Assembly (NCBI GenBank): GCA_002343445.1
Contig: DDSP01000067.1
Coordinates: 21,559-85,558 of the forward strand
Direction of reading: 5' to 3'
Length of the DNA stretch: 64,000 bases
Source: Chthonomonas sp. UBA2387
GTDB lineage: Bacteria; Armatimonadota; Fimbriimonadia; Fimbriimonadales; Fimbriimonadaceae
Below the pieces are notes generated by a model, which saw only the letters and a program-made list of their open reading frames with translations, was not told the DNA's origin and did not search any database. A program made the translations under genes and the position numbers. This document shows, piece after piece, positions 15,129 to 24,199 of the stretch. Position 1 is the stretch's first letter. Each line of letters starts with the position of its first letter.

Positions 15129-17261
15129 ATGAGAACGATTCAAACCTCCAAAGCCCCCTGCGACGTCCCCACCGTCGGGGTGTACCTGCGGGTCTCCACC
15201 AAGGAGCAAGCGAACACCGGGGATTCGATCGACACCCAGCGCAAGCTCTGCCTGGCGCATCTCGAAGCGGTCTTCGGACCGGGAGGATGCGTCGTTCGGG
15301 AATACGCGGACGAAGGCAAGTCCGGGACCTACGGTCCCCACGCGTACAACCTCGACGCATCCGGGCGCAACAATCGCAAAGGGCTTTGCGCGATGCTGGC
15401 CGCCGCCACGGACGGAGAGATCGAAGCCGTCTGCTTCCTGGCGATCGACCGGCTGTACCGCAGCGAGACCTATTGGCGCATTTTCCGCGCGTGGTGCATG
15501 GAGCGGAGCATCCGCATCGTGTCGGTCAGCGAGGATATCGCAGACGACGAGACCGGCGAATTGAGTTCGAGCATTCTGGCGACGGTCGCCCAGCACCAGC
15601 GCGACTCCGCGCGCAAACGGTCCATCATGACCATCGACAAGAGACGAGGCGAGGGATACTGGCTGGGGGTGGCCCCTTATGGTTTCGAGTACGAGCCCAG
15701 GGACGAGCCGTCCGATCTGCGGCGGCGCAACATCCGGCCCGTGCAAGCGCGTCTGGAAGTGGTCCGGCGCGTGTTCGCTCTCCACGAACAGGGCCTTACT
15801 CCGCCTCGGATCGCGGCGCGATTGAACTCGGAGGGAGCGGTGTTCGAGGCGGGCAAGAAGGGGCCCTGGTACGCGATCAGGGTCTTGAACATCCTCAAGT
15901 GCGGAGCATACGCGGGCCTTGTCAGAGACAAGGACGGGGAATGGCGACCAGGTCTGCACGAGGAGAGCAGGATCATGGAGCGAGGGGAGTGGGAGGGGCA
16001 CTTGAGCCGAATCGACCGCAGGCGCACAGGCCTCAAAGGCAGGGTCGGCGCCGAACCGGTGAGGCTGTTCGCACGGTTGCTGCGGTGCGGCGTCTGCGGA
16101 CGAAACCTGTGCTCGAGATACGACTCGCCGTATCCCTTCTACGAGTGCAGGAGAGGCAACGAGGTGGGAACGGACGGCACGCGCGTGCACGTTTCCGCAT
16201 CGGCCGCGTCGCTGGAGGCGGTCGTCGTTTCGGAGATCGCACGGGTCGCCCGCGATCCGGCCGTGCTCGCGGAAGCGAAACGGTGCGCCGAGGATCTGGT
16301 GCGCGTCGCTACAAAGGAGATTGAGTCGAACCGGCGTTCGGCGGCGGACCGGGTCTCCACCGCCCGGAAGCGGATCGAGAACCTGGAAGACCGGCTCGCC
16401 GACGGGCAGATACCGGTGGAGCAATACCGCAGGATGGTCGCGCGCTACGAGGCGGAAGCCCGCGAGGCGGCGGCGGAATCCGCCGAAGGGAGGAGCGCCG
16501 TTCTGAGGGCGGCGACGGCCGAGGAGCAAGTCAAACGGACGATCGCGCTTCTGGGCCGGTTCGAGGAAGCGTGGGGAAAGCTGACGCTCGTCCAGCGTCG
16601 CGACCTGCTTCAGGACGTGGTGGAGTTCGCGCGGGTGCTGCCCCTGGCCGGAGGGCGGAGAGTCCTCGAACTCAAGATCCTGGGCCTGCCTGCGACGAGA
16701 TTGGACCTCCCGGCCAAGCGCGCGAGGTTCGACTACGGCAGAACGGACGGGCCGGAGGGCCTGACCGCCAGACAACTCGCCCTGATCGCCCACCTCGAGG
16801 ACGGACGCACGTTCCGAGAGGCGGCCGCGCTCATGGAGGTCCGCATCTCCCAGGCGTACCGCCTCCGCAGGCAGATCGAAGACCACATGGGCATGCCGCT
16901 GGCAGAGGCCCGGACCGTCTCGCGCGACCTTGCCCTAAGGCTGCGTCCGGTCCTTCCCTTGCACGGTTCGGGATCCGATCGGAGGCACCTGCGGCGGCTG
17001 AGAACGCTCGAGTGGCAGGTGCTGCATCTGGTTTCGTCGGGCCTCGCGCCGGCCGAGATCGCGAAGAAGCACTCGCTCCCCGTCGACGTTGTCGAAGGAC
17101 GTCTCGCCTCGGCTCTGAAGAAGACGGGCGAGTCCGACGCGGGCGCGGCGATCGAGACCGCCAAGCGGCTGGGGCTCGCCTCGGCGAGGAAGGAGTGGCA
17201 ATGGGGAACCAGAAAGAGGATCGAAGGAGGAAAACGTGAGAGATCCAAGAAGAAACGTTGA
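15129..17261 (+). CDS. Large serine recombinase with C-terminal HTH extension
   Basis: A 710-residue recombinase. The N-terminal resolvase domain (about residues 14-165) has the catalytic Ser in YLRVSTKEQ (Ser23) and the Arg-rich R-L-Y-R-S block; next are the recombinase domain (about 190-290), a zinc-ribbon region with CGVCGRNLC and a later YECRR (about 318-345), and a coiled coil (about 390-470). Unusually, about 200 more residues follow with two helix-turn-helix-like segments (LTARQLALIAHLEDGRTFREAA and LRTLEWQVLHLVSSGLAPAE), like LuxR-type folds. The frame is intact. It overlaps the second recombinase by 26 bases, so the two were probably co-transcribed from the TATACT promoter just upstream and may act together. 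Confidence 0.88.
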   Translation: MRTIQTSKAPCDVPTVGVYLRVSTKEQANTGDSIDTQRKLCLAHLEAVFGPGGCVVREYADEGKSGTYGPHAYNLDASGRNNRKGLCAMLAAATDGEIEAVCFLAIDRLYRSETYWRIFRAWCMERSIRIVSVSEDIADDETGELSSSILATVAQHQRDSARKRSIMTIDKRRGEGYWLGVAPYGFEYEPRDEPSDLRRRNIRPVQARLEVVRRVFALHEQGLTPPRIAARLNSEGAVFEAGKKGPWYAIRVLNILKCGAYAGLVRDKDGEWRPGLHEESRIMERGEWEGHLSRIDRRRTGLKGRVGAEPVRLFARLLRCGVCGRNLCSRYDSPYPFYECRRGNEVGTDGTRVHVSASAASLEAVVVSEIARVARDPAVLAEAKRCAEDLVRVATKEIESNRRSAADRVSTARKRIENLEDRLADGQIPVEQYRRMVARYEAEAREAAAESAEGRSAVLRAATAEEQVKRTIALLGRFEEAWGKLTLVQRRDLLQDVVEFARVLPLAGGRRVLELKILGLPATRLDLPAKRARFDYGRTDGPEGLTARQLALIAHLEDGRTFREAAALMEVRISQAYRLRRQIEDHMGMPLAEARTVSRDLALRLRPVLPLHGSGSDRRHLRRLRTLEWQVLHLVSSGLAPAEIAKKHSLPVDVVEGRLASALKKTGESDAGAAIETAKRLGLASARKEWQWGTRKRIEGGKRERSKKKR

Positions 17262-18782
17262 CCGGCCCCGAGCGGCGATCTACGCGCGCGTGTCGACCAA
17301 AGAGCAGGAGGAGGGGTATTCGATCGCGTCCCAACTCGAACTGCTGCGGGCCTACTGCGCGGCGAACGGAATCGAGGTCGTCTCCGAGTTCGTGGAGGCC
17401 GAGACAGCCAAAGAGGCCGGACGCAGGATGTTCGGCGAGATGCTCGATCTGGCCCGGCGAGGCGGAATCGCCGCGATCGTCGTCGAGAAGACCGACCGGC
17501 TGTGCAGGAACCTCAAGGACAGGGTCTCCGTCGACGACTTGGATCTGGCGATCCATCTGGTCAAGGAAGGCGAGGTGATCTCCAAGGACTCGCGGAGCCA
17601 TGCCAAGTTCGTTCACGACATCAAGCTGGTGCTGAGCAAGAACTACATCGACAATCTGAGCGAAGAGACGCGAAAGGGCATGCTCCAGAAGGCCAGACAG
17701 GGGATCCACCCGACGAAGGCGCCTTTCGAACGTGTCTCTGGGTGGGAGGATCGTCGAGCCCGATCCCGACCGGGCGGAACTGGTGCGCGCGCTCTTCCAC
17801 GAGGCCGCCAAGGGCCGCAGGAGCCTGCGCGAGCTGACGAGGTTCGCCTTCGAGACCGGTCTGCGCAGCAAGAAGGGCAACCGTCTGGCCAAGAGCGCCG
17901 TGTTCCACATCCTGACGAACCCGGTCTACACAGGGGTGATGGTCTGGCGCGGCGAGACGCACGCGGGGACGCACCCCGCCCTCGCGGACCGGGAGACCTT
18001 CGAACGGGTCCGCAAGATCCTCTCGGGCCGAAACCGGAACAACGCGGGCTTCGGAACCAAGAGCTTCGCGTACCGGGGCCTCCTCGTCTGCGCCCACTGC
18101 GGCTGGCGCCCTGACGGCGGAAACCAAGAAGGGCAAGTACGTCTACTACCACTGCACGGGGAACCGAGGTCCCTGCCCCAAGCCGTTCGTGCGGGAAGAG
18201 GCCCTGACCGAGGAGTTCGCAAGGATCGTTCGGTCCGTCGCGGTGCCGCGCTCGGTGATCGGCGCCGTCCTCCGGGAGATCGAGCGGACGAGGGCGGAGG
18301 ACCGGGAACGGGCCAAAGCCGAAACGGCCAGGTTGGCGGCGACGGAAGAGAGGCTGGCCAAGCGGCTCGAACGGCTTTACCTGGACTTCGCGGAAGGGAC
18401 CCTGGAGGAAGAGACCTACTCGTCGCTCAGGAATCGGACGAGCGAGGAACTGCGCGAGGTTCGGAACCTGCGCGGCAAACCCACGGCCCGGGGTCTGGAC
18501 GCCGGCCGCGCCGGGCTGCTAGAACTGGCCGCCGAGGGCCTGTCCAGATTCGAATCGGGATCCCAGGACGCAAAACGGGAGGTGGTCGACGCGTTGTGTT
18601 CGAACTCCACCTACGGACTCGACGGTGTGCAGGTTTCCCTTCGCGAACCTTTCCAAATCGTGGCCCAGATCAACGCGAACAGGACCGAAATCGACTCGCA
18701 GACAGTGCAGTTGGAAGAATGGCTGCCCGAGCTGGATTCGAACCAACACAAACTGATCCAGAGTCAGTTGTCCTGCCATTAG
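17236..18782 (+). pseudogene. Second large serine recombinase, two frame disruptions
   Basis: It begins with GTG 5 bases after GGAGG, inside the first recombinase gene. The resolvase domain is normal (IYARVSTKEQEEGYSI, Ser20), but the frame breaks near 17,725 (about two bases missing after GIHPTKAPF), continues with ALFHEAAKGRRSLRELTRFA and HILTNPVYTGVMVWRGE, breaks again near 18,107 (one extra base inside the zinc-ribbon block LLVCAHCG), then reads to the end with a coiled coil and a tail ending PELDSNQHKLIQSQLSCH. That tail is encoded on the antisense strand of tRNA-Gln. If the breaks are real, the protein is inactive; a consensus-sequence error is the alternative. Confidence 0.85.
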
Positions 18783-18793
18783 ACGATCGGGCA
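18720..18793 (-). tRNA. tRNA-Gln (anticodon CUG)
   Basis: The minus strand folds into a full cloverleaf: acceptor stem TGCCCGA with TCGGGCA, discriminator G and encoded CCA (18720-18722), D-arm with CTAATGGCAGG, anticodon arm ACTGA-CTCTGGA-TCAGT with anticodon CTG, and T-arm CTGG-type stem with GTTCGAATC loop. It reads CAG codons. The serine recombinase frame overlaps 63 of its 74 bases on the other strand, making it the probable integration site and island border. The histidine kinase gene ends 46 bases upstream of it on the same strand. Confidence 0.97.
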
Positions 18794-18838
18794 AGCCGCA
18801 GACGCGAGGATACCCGACGCCGCTGGGCGGGGGAGGGA

Positions 18839-20560
18839 TCAGTCGTTCAGCTTCTTCGCTTCGTCCACGTCGATGCGCAGCGGCACGGTGAACCAGAACG
18901 TGGAACCCTCGCCGACTTCGCTCTCGACCCAAATCTTGCCCAGATGAACCTGCTCGACCAGATGCTTGACCAGGTACAAGCCCAGGCCCGTACCATAGAT
19001 CTTGCGGTTGTCCTCGTTGTTCACGCGGTGGAATTTGTCGAAGACCTTGGTCAAGTGCTCTTTGGGGATGCCGAGGCCTTGGTCCTGGACGCCCACGCGC
19101 AGGCAATCGTTCTCGATGAACGCGTGGACGCACACCTCGCCGCCGTTGGGCGAGTATTTCAGTGCGTTGCCGATCAGGTTCGTGACGATCTGGTCGAACT
19201 TGTCCTCGTCGGCCACGATGCGCGGCAGCTCGGCGGGAAGGTCCAACCGGAACGAGTGCGTCGGTCGGCGGTCTTTTGAGGCGTCTTGGATCTTGATGAT
19301 CTTCTCAAGCAACGGCGTGACGTCCACCATCTTGTAGTCGGGCTTGAGCGATTCGCCCGATTCGATGCGCGCCGTGTTGAGCAGGTCGTTGATCAGACGC
19401 GTGAGCCGGTCGCACTCCTGATCGATGATCATGTAGAACTCGCGCCGCTCTTCCGGCTCGAACGTGTCGTCCATGAGCAACGTGCTGACGAAGCCCTTGA
19501 TGGCCGTGAGCGGGGTGCGAAGTTCGTGCGAGGCCATCGCGACGAACGAGCCCTTCATCCGCTCCATGTTCTTGATTTCGGTGACGTCGGTGAAGATGAC
19601 GACAACACCCAGGCTCTTGCCGTCTTCGTTCTTGACGAGCGCTCCTTGCGCTTGGTAGGTGCGCTCCAGGCCCTGGATGACCACCGAGAGTTCCAGTCGT
19701 CCCGCCTCCTCGCCACGCATGGTGGTCTCGATGAGCGAGACGAGACCGGCATCGGTGAGGTGCTCGGTGTAGGGCTTGCCGACGGCGTCGGTGGATTCGC
19801 CGAAGATGGTGCGCGCCGTGGCGTTGAGCTGGCTGAGGCGTCCTTCGGGCGAGACGAGCAACAGGCCGGCGCTCAGCGATTCGAACGTCTGGAGCAGTTC
19901 CTCGCGCTCTTCGACGACTTTGCGATAGAGTTGGAGGTTGGCGATGATCGAGCCGACGTTGCGCGCCATGCGCTCCAGCAGGCGGACGTCTTCGTCGTTG
20001 AAGTCCTCGCCGAACCGCTTGTTGAACGCGTGCAACACGCCGATCGTGGAGCGCTCGACCACCCGGTTTTCTTCGTCGCGCTTTTCGATGACCAGCGGGA
20101 CGGTGATGCCGTTTTGCACGTGCAGCAGCGCGAACGGGTCTTTCTGGGTGCGCAGGTCAGTCGTCGCGTCGTGATAGATCGCGGGTTCGCCGTCGCGAAA
20201 CACCTGCCCCGAAATGCCGTGCGTGGCGCGAACGCGGAAGATGGCCAGCCGCTCTTCGGGCACCCCATAGGCGGGCGGGATCCCCATCAGTTCCCCATTG
20301 TCCGGGTCGTAGAACATGATGACGATCTTTTCGGCCTGCAGGATCATGGCGATCCGCTGGACGAGACGGCGAAGCGTGACGTCTGCCTCGTTGATCGGCG
20401 CCAGCTCCATGCTCGACTCTTCGGCCGAGGGGCTGATCCGGGGGGCCGGCTTCGGCTCCTGCTTCTTCTCAAGTTCGACGATGCGGTCTTGAGCCTCGGC
20501 AAGTTGCCGAGTCAGCTCTTCGATCGATGGCTGTTCGTCAGGGGCAGGCGCGTTGGACAT
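18839..20560 (-). CDS. GAF/PAS sensor histidine kinase
   Basis: A 573-residue soluble kinase: a coiled coil at about 10-35, a GAF domain (about 60-215, with GISGQVFRDGEPAIYHD), a PAS domain (about 222-330), HisKA with the phospho-acceptor His345 in ASHELRTPL, and HATPase with N-box NLIGNALKYSPNGG, G1 VQDQGLGIP, F-box FDKFHR and G2 GTGLGLYL. It should autophosphorylate on His and pass the phosphate to a response regulator, but none is adjacent. No membrane segment is seen, so it senses a cytosolic signal through GAF and PAS. It is divergent from a glycosyltransferase gene and is the first clearly chromosomal gene past the island border. Confidence 0.93.
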   Translation of the reverse strand: MSNAPAPDEQPSIEELTRQLAEAQDRIVELEKKQEPKPAPRISPSAEESSMELAPINEADVTLRRLVQRIAMILQAEKIVIMFYDPDNGELMGIPPAYGVPEERLAIFRVRATHGISGQVFRDGEPAIYHDATTDLRTQKDPFALLHVQNGITVPLVIEKRDEENRVVERSTIGVLHAFNKRFGEDFNDEDVRLLERMARNVGSIIANLQLYRKVVEEREELLQTFESLSAGLLLVSPEGRLSQLNATARTIFGESTDAVGKPYTEHLTDAGLVSLIETTMRGEEAGRLELSVVIQGLERTYQAQGALVKNEDGKSLGVVVIFTDVTEIKNMERMKGSFVAMASHELRTPLTAIKGFVSTLLMDDTFEPEERREFYMIIDQECDRLTRLINDLLNTARIESGESLKPDYKMVDVTPLLEKIIKIQDASKDRRPTHSFRLDLPAELPRIVADEDKFDQIVTNLIGNALKYSPNGGEVCVHAFIENDCLRVGVQDQGLGIPKEHLTKVFDKFHRVNNEDNRKIYGTGLGLYLVKHLVEQVHLGKIWVESEVGEGSTFWFTVPLRIDVDEAKKLND

Positions 20561-20636
20561 GGGTGGAACGAACAGAGATTACCTCCAAAGGGTCGGACCC
20601 GACCCGCGGGCGAAGGGTTCCCCCGCTGGGCCGATC

Positions 20637-20642
20637 TACAAT
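20637..20642 (+). promoter_or_regulatory. -10 box of a leaderless promoter
   Basis: TACAAT ends 6 bases before the ATG at 20649; there is no Shine-Dalgarno sequence. Confidence 0.55.
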
Positions 20643-20648
20643 GATGCT

Positions 20649-21674
20649 ATGCATCGCTACACCGGCGGCCGCTTGCCCGAGGGCTCGCGGATCGCCGTCA
20701 TTTCCAACGACGCTCTGGGCAATTTCGCCGCGGTGACGCCCCTGTTGCAGATGCTGCGATCGGCCCATCATCCTGCGGTTTTGGACTACTTTGGTGGCTC
20801 GCGCATCCACGAATTGGCATCGGCATCGGACCTGGCTGATGGCGCGTTCCCCCTGCATGGCGCGTCTCCCGAAGAGTCGGTGCGGTGGCTCAGCGCCGGG
20901 CCCTACGACCTCGTGGTGAACGTCGAACAAACGGCATGGTCCAAGAGCTACGCCGCATTGTTGGCAGGTTCGAGCGGCGCGGTTTGCGGACCCTGTGTCG
21001 GACCGGGCGGACGTGGCGAACTCGAATTCCCCGACGACGACGCGGGGCGGCTGTGGCTGGACAAGCGCTGGATCGCCGAGGACCTGCGCGAGAAGCACCC
21101 CGTCTTGGATTCGGGCTTCATCGGCGAAATCTTCTGCCGAGGCGCGTACCTGAGCGGCACCGTCCCCGGCTACCGCATCCCGTCCGTGCCCTGCGAACGA
21201 GACGTTCCGGACGTGCTGCTCGCCACGGCGGCCAGCCTTCCCGAGAAGTTGTGGCCGATCGGGCGCTGGATCGCTGCCATCGAATCGTTGCATCTTCAAG
21301 GTTGCAGCATTGGACTGATCGGTGCGAAGCCCAGCGACCAAGGCAAGTTTTGGAAGGGGGCGGAAGACGAGGACCGTCTGGTCGCGACGGGCTGGGTGGA
21401 AGACCTGCGGGGCGCATTCCCTCTGCCCGAAGTCGTCGGTGCGCTGGGCAAAGCGCGTGTTGTGTTGACGCTCGACAACGGTATCTTGCACTTTGCCGTC
21501 GCCTCCGGGACACCGACGGTGGGTCTGTTCCGGTACGGCATCCATCGTCTGTGGGCGCCGCCCGCGTCGAACCTGACCGTGGTGGTCCCGGCTCCCGAGG
21601 AAGCCGCCGCTTCGATCCCGGTCGGTCAGGTGGTCGCGGCCGTCTCCAGCGCTCTGGAGGCTAGCCGGGGCTAA
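20649..21674 (+). CDS. Glycosyltransferase family 9 (heptosyltransferase-like)
   Basis: A 341-residue protein with the GT-B layout of ADP-heptose:LPS heptosyltransferases: an N-terminal Rossmann start (RIAVISNDALGNFAAVTPLLQML), an early acceptor-site region, then the C-terminal donor domain with SIGLIGAKPSDQG and the family signature VVLTLDNGILHFAVASGTPTVGLF (the D-x-x-x-x-H-x-A-x-A-x-G block). It would add a sugar to a cell-surface glycan, probably LPS core. Donor and acceptor cannot be told. The start was chosen at the ATG just after the TACAAT box. Its stop overlaps the convergent aat gene by 4 bases. Confidence 0.85.
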   Translation: MHRYTGGRLPEGSRIAVISNDALGNFAAVTPLLQMLRSAHHPAVLDYFGGSRIHELASASDLADGAFPLHGASPEESVRWLSAGPYDLVVNVEQTAWSKSYAALLAGSSGAVCGPCVGPGGRGELEFPDDDAGRLWLDKRWIAEDLREKHPVLDSGFIGEIFCRGAYLSGTVPGYRIPSVPCERDVPDVLLATAASLPEKLWPIGRWIAAIESLHLQGCSIGLIGAKPSDQGKFWKGAEDEDRLVATGWVEDLRGAFPLPEVVGALGKARVVLTLDNGILHFAVASGTPTVGLFRYGIHRLWAPPASNLTVVVPAPEEAAASIPVGQVVAAVSSALEASRG

Positions 21675-22255
21675 CTCCACTCGGTCTGCACGTGCAAGGC
21701 TGCCGCAAGAAGGCCCATGTACTCCCAATCGGTGAGCGACTTGGCGCCCAAGGTCTTCAGGTGCGGGTTCATCACCTGCGCATCGAACAGAACGAACCCC
21801 AGCTCGCGGCAACGTTCGATCAAACTGAAGAGCGCGATCTTGGACATATCGGTCTTCCGGTGGAACATGGACTCCGCGCAGAAGCACCCGCCGACGGCCA
21901 GTCCGTAGACGCCTCCCACGAGTTCCTCGCCCATCCAGACCTCGCAGGAGTGCGCCCAGCCTTCGACGTGTGCGGCAACGAACAGCGCGATCAGGGGCTC
22001 GGTGATCCAGTTGCCCGATGGCCTTCGGCAGGAGCGCATCACGGCTTCGAACGCTTCATCGAACGAAACGCGGTATCCACCGGCCCGCATCCGGCGAGCC
22101 AAAGAGCGCGATACGTGCATCCCGTTCAGATCGAAGATGGCCCGATCTTCCGATCGGTACCACTCGACGGGGCCATCTTCGTCGCCCATTGGGAACGCGC
22201 CTTGACGGTAGGCCCACGCCAGAAACTCCGTGGTCAGCAGGGGATCACGCTCCAT
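21671..22255 (-). CDS. aat: Leucyl/phenylalanyl-tRNA-protein transferase
   Basis: A 194-residue Aat that transfers Leu or Phe from tRNA to N-terminal Arg or Lys of proteins, marking them for the ClpS/ClpAP N-end-rule route. Family blocks are plain: LAWAYRQGAFPMGDEDGPVEWY, AIFDLNGMHVSRSL, GNWITEPLIALF, HSCEVWMGEELVGGVYGLAVGG, FCAESMFHRKTDMSKIAL and FVLFDAQVMNPHLKTLGA. The start at 22255 fits the family N-terminus; an in-frame ATG at 22318 overlaps the neighbouring promoter and is rejected. It is divergent from a DinB-like gene, with the two start codons 47 bases apart. Confidence 0.95.
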   Translation of the reverse strand: MERDPLLTTEFLAWAYRQGAFPMGDEDGPVEWYRSEDRAIFDLNGMHVSRSLARRMRAGGYRVSFDEAFEAVMRSCRRPSGNWITEPLIALFVAAHVEGWAHSCEVWMGEELVGGVYGLAVGGCFCAESMFHRKTDMSKIALFSLIERCRELGFVLFDAQVMNPHLKTLGAKSLTDWEYMGLLAAALHVQTEWS

Positions 22256-22302
22256 CGCGAGACCAGAGCATGACACGAAGGCTCGCCTATACTGAAGGGG
22301 CC

Positions 22303-22710
22303 ATGTCGCACTCCGCACTCCTCGCCCATCTGCTCAAAGCCAGCGGGAACCAGATTCTCCAAACGTTCAACGGCCTCGCCGACGCCCACTTCGACACCAA
22401 GCCGCTCCCGGTCGCCATGTCGCCCCGCGAAACAGCCGAACACCTGTGCGACTGCTACCAAGCCGCGATCGATGTATCAGAGGGCCGCGAGCACCCCTGG
22501 GGCACCACAAAGCTCAGCGCCCAAACCCCAGCCCAAGCCATGCAAGAGATGAAAGCCCTTCGCGACGCGGCCATCGCCGTAGCCAGCGAAGAAGCAGCCA
22601 TGGACTACATCGCCCTGCACGACGCTTACCATGCCGGCCAGATGGTGACGCTCCGCCTCACCGTCGAACCTGACTGGAACGCCTACGCCATCTACGACGA
22701 CCTCGGCTGA
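22303..22710 (+). CDS. DinB-like four-helix protein
   Basis: A 135-residue protein with the DinB/YfiT fold pattern: a long first helix (SALLAHLLKASGNQILQTFNGLAD), M-S-P-R-E-T-A-E-H-L in the second helix giving the first His, and HDAYHAGQMVTLRL in the last helix giving two more metal-binding His residues. Such proteins bind nickel or zinc, and many are thiol-dependent hydrolases or transferases; the substrate here is unknown. TATACT (22288-22293) and GAAGGGG precede the ATG. Its TGA overlaps the ATG of the DUF1800 gene by one base, so the two form an operon. Confidence 0.8.
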   Translation: MSHSALLAHLLKASGNQILQTFNGLADAHFDTKPLPVAMSPRETAEHLCDCYQAAIDVSEGREHPWGTTKLSAQTPAQAMQEMKALRDAAIAVASEEAAMDYIALHDAYHAGQMVTLRLTVEPDWNAYAIYDDLG

Positions 22711-24140
22711 TGAACGAGCGAGAGCGAGTCGCCCACGTCGCGCGCAAGCTCGGCTTCGGGGCGCCCTGGGCGGGCGAGGAACCCGAGACGGCTCGCGAAG
22801 CCGTTGATCGGATGCTGGCCTTCGATCCGGCCGAAGAGCTCGCCTGGCCCGATCGCAAACGCATCTTCGAGTCTGCCAACGGCCAACTCGATTCCGCGGG
22901 CGGGCCGGTGCAGCGATTCTGGACGGCCCAGATGCTGCTGACGCCGCACCCGCTCCGCCAGAAGTTGGCCCTCTTCTGGCACAGTTGGTTCGCCGTTTCG
23001 CGGGACAAGGTCGTCTTGGGCCCCATCTTGCTGGACTATCTGCAGGCGCTCCGCACCAAGGGGGCGGGCCGGTTCGAGGATTTGCTGGCGGACGTGGCGC
23101 TGGGCCCGGCGATGATGCTCTATCTCGACCTCGACCAGAGCCTGCGGGGCCGCCCGAACGAGAACCTGGCGCGCGAGTTGCTCGAGCTGTTCTCCCTGGG
23201 GATCGGGAACTACTCCGAGCAGGACGTGCTGGAGGCCACACGCTCGCTCACGGGGTCCGGGGTGATTGTCTCGTGGCGCACGCTGGGCAAGACGGATGCC
23301 GAACGGCTGGCCAAGTACGCCGCCGGCGAGCCAGCGGCCTACTCCTATTACTCGGCGGGCGCGCACGATTCGCGGCCACAGACAATCCTCGGGCAGACCA
23401 AGGATCGAACGCCCCGCGAACTGGTTTCCGAACTCGCCGCTCACACGGCCACGCGGCGACGCGTTTGCGAAAGGCTGTGGCAATACTTCGTTCGCGAAGA
23501 GCCCCCGAGGCGGGCGATCGAGCGAATGGAGCAGGCCTACACGCGCACCGATGGTGAGATTCGGAGCGTGCTGCGGGCGATGACCGAAGCGCCCGAGTTT
23601 TGGGAGCCCGCGTCCGTACGGTCCCTTCCGTGCTCTCCCGCCGACTTCACCATCGGTTTGCTGCGCCGCCTGCGACTGGACGAGCGTTTGAACGGCCTGG
23701 TGGGGGAGCCCATCCCCGACCTACCCAGACGCGTCCTGGCGGTGGTCCACCAACGCATGGCGCGGCAAGGACTGGAACTGCTGGCTCCCGAGGACGTCTC
23801 GGGTTGGCGCTGGGGACGCGCATGGTTCTCGCCAGCCGGCATGGCTGCCCGATTCGCCCTGAAGCCGCTCTCGATCTTCGGCCCGCGCTACGATCGCCCC
23901 TGGTGCGCGATGCTTCAGCGTTCACTCGCCGACGCTTCACCCCAGCGAGAGGAGGACGCCGTCGCCTGGCTGCTGGCGATGGTGGATGCGCCGGACGACC
24001 CTGCGCTGCGTTCCGCCGTGATCGAGGAGACGCAGCGTCGCGGCCTGGCCCGCATCCTGAACCAGACCGATCCGTTCCTGCTGTGGGCGGAGTCTTGCCT
24101 GCAACTGGTCTGCGCCTGCCCTGCTGCCCACATGGTCTAG
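22710..24140 (+). CDS. DUF1800 family protein
   Basis: A 476-residue member of DUF1800, recognisable from the start (ARKLGFGAPWAGEEP), the block RQKLALFWHSWFAVSRDKV, then DLDQSLRGRPNENLARELLELFSLGIGNYSEQDV and RPQTILGQ. The first part corresponds to the usual N-P-N-E-N-F-A-R-E-L-x-E-L-F-x-L-G-x-G-x-Y core. DUF1800 genes commonly pair with DUF1501 genes in Planctomycetes, Armatimonadota and others; the function is unknown. No DUF1501 gene is adjacent here, and no signal peptide is seen. It is translationally coupled to the DinB-like gene before it. Confidence 0.9.
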   Translation: MNERERVAHVARKLGFGAPWAGEEPETAREAVDRMLAFDPAEELAWPDRKRIFESANGQLDSAGGPVQRFWTAQMLLTPHPLRQKLALFWHSWFAVSRDKVVLGPILLDYLQALRTKGAGRFEDLLADVALGPAMMLYLDLDQSLRGRPNENLARELLELFSLGIGNYSEQDVLEATRSLTGSGVIVSWRTLGKTDAERLAKYAAGEPAAYSYYSAGAHDSRPQTILGQTKDRTPRELVSELAAHTATRRRVCERLWQYFVREEPPRRAIERMEQAYTRTDGEIRSVLRAMTEAPEFWEPASVRSLPCSPADFTIGLLRRLRLDERLNGLVGEPIPDLPRRVLAVVHQRMARQGLELLAPEDVSGWRWGRAWFSPAGMAARFALKPLSIFGPRYDRPWCAMLQRSLADASPQREEDAVAWLLAMVDAPDDPALRSAVIEETQRRGLARILNQTDPFLLWAESCLQLVCACPAAHMV

Positions 24141-24199
24141 TCACGGGACCACGAACCCCGGCTGGTCATGAGCGGACTCTCTCCTGGTAGAGGCTCACC

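Noticed and set aside
14937..16886. A 649-codon open frame on the minus strand
   Set aside because: It lies fully antisense to the intact serine recombinase; high-GC antisense frames stay open by codon bias and it has no family similarity.
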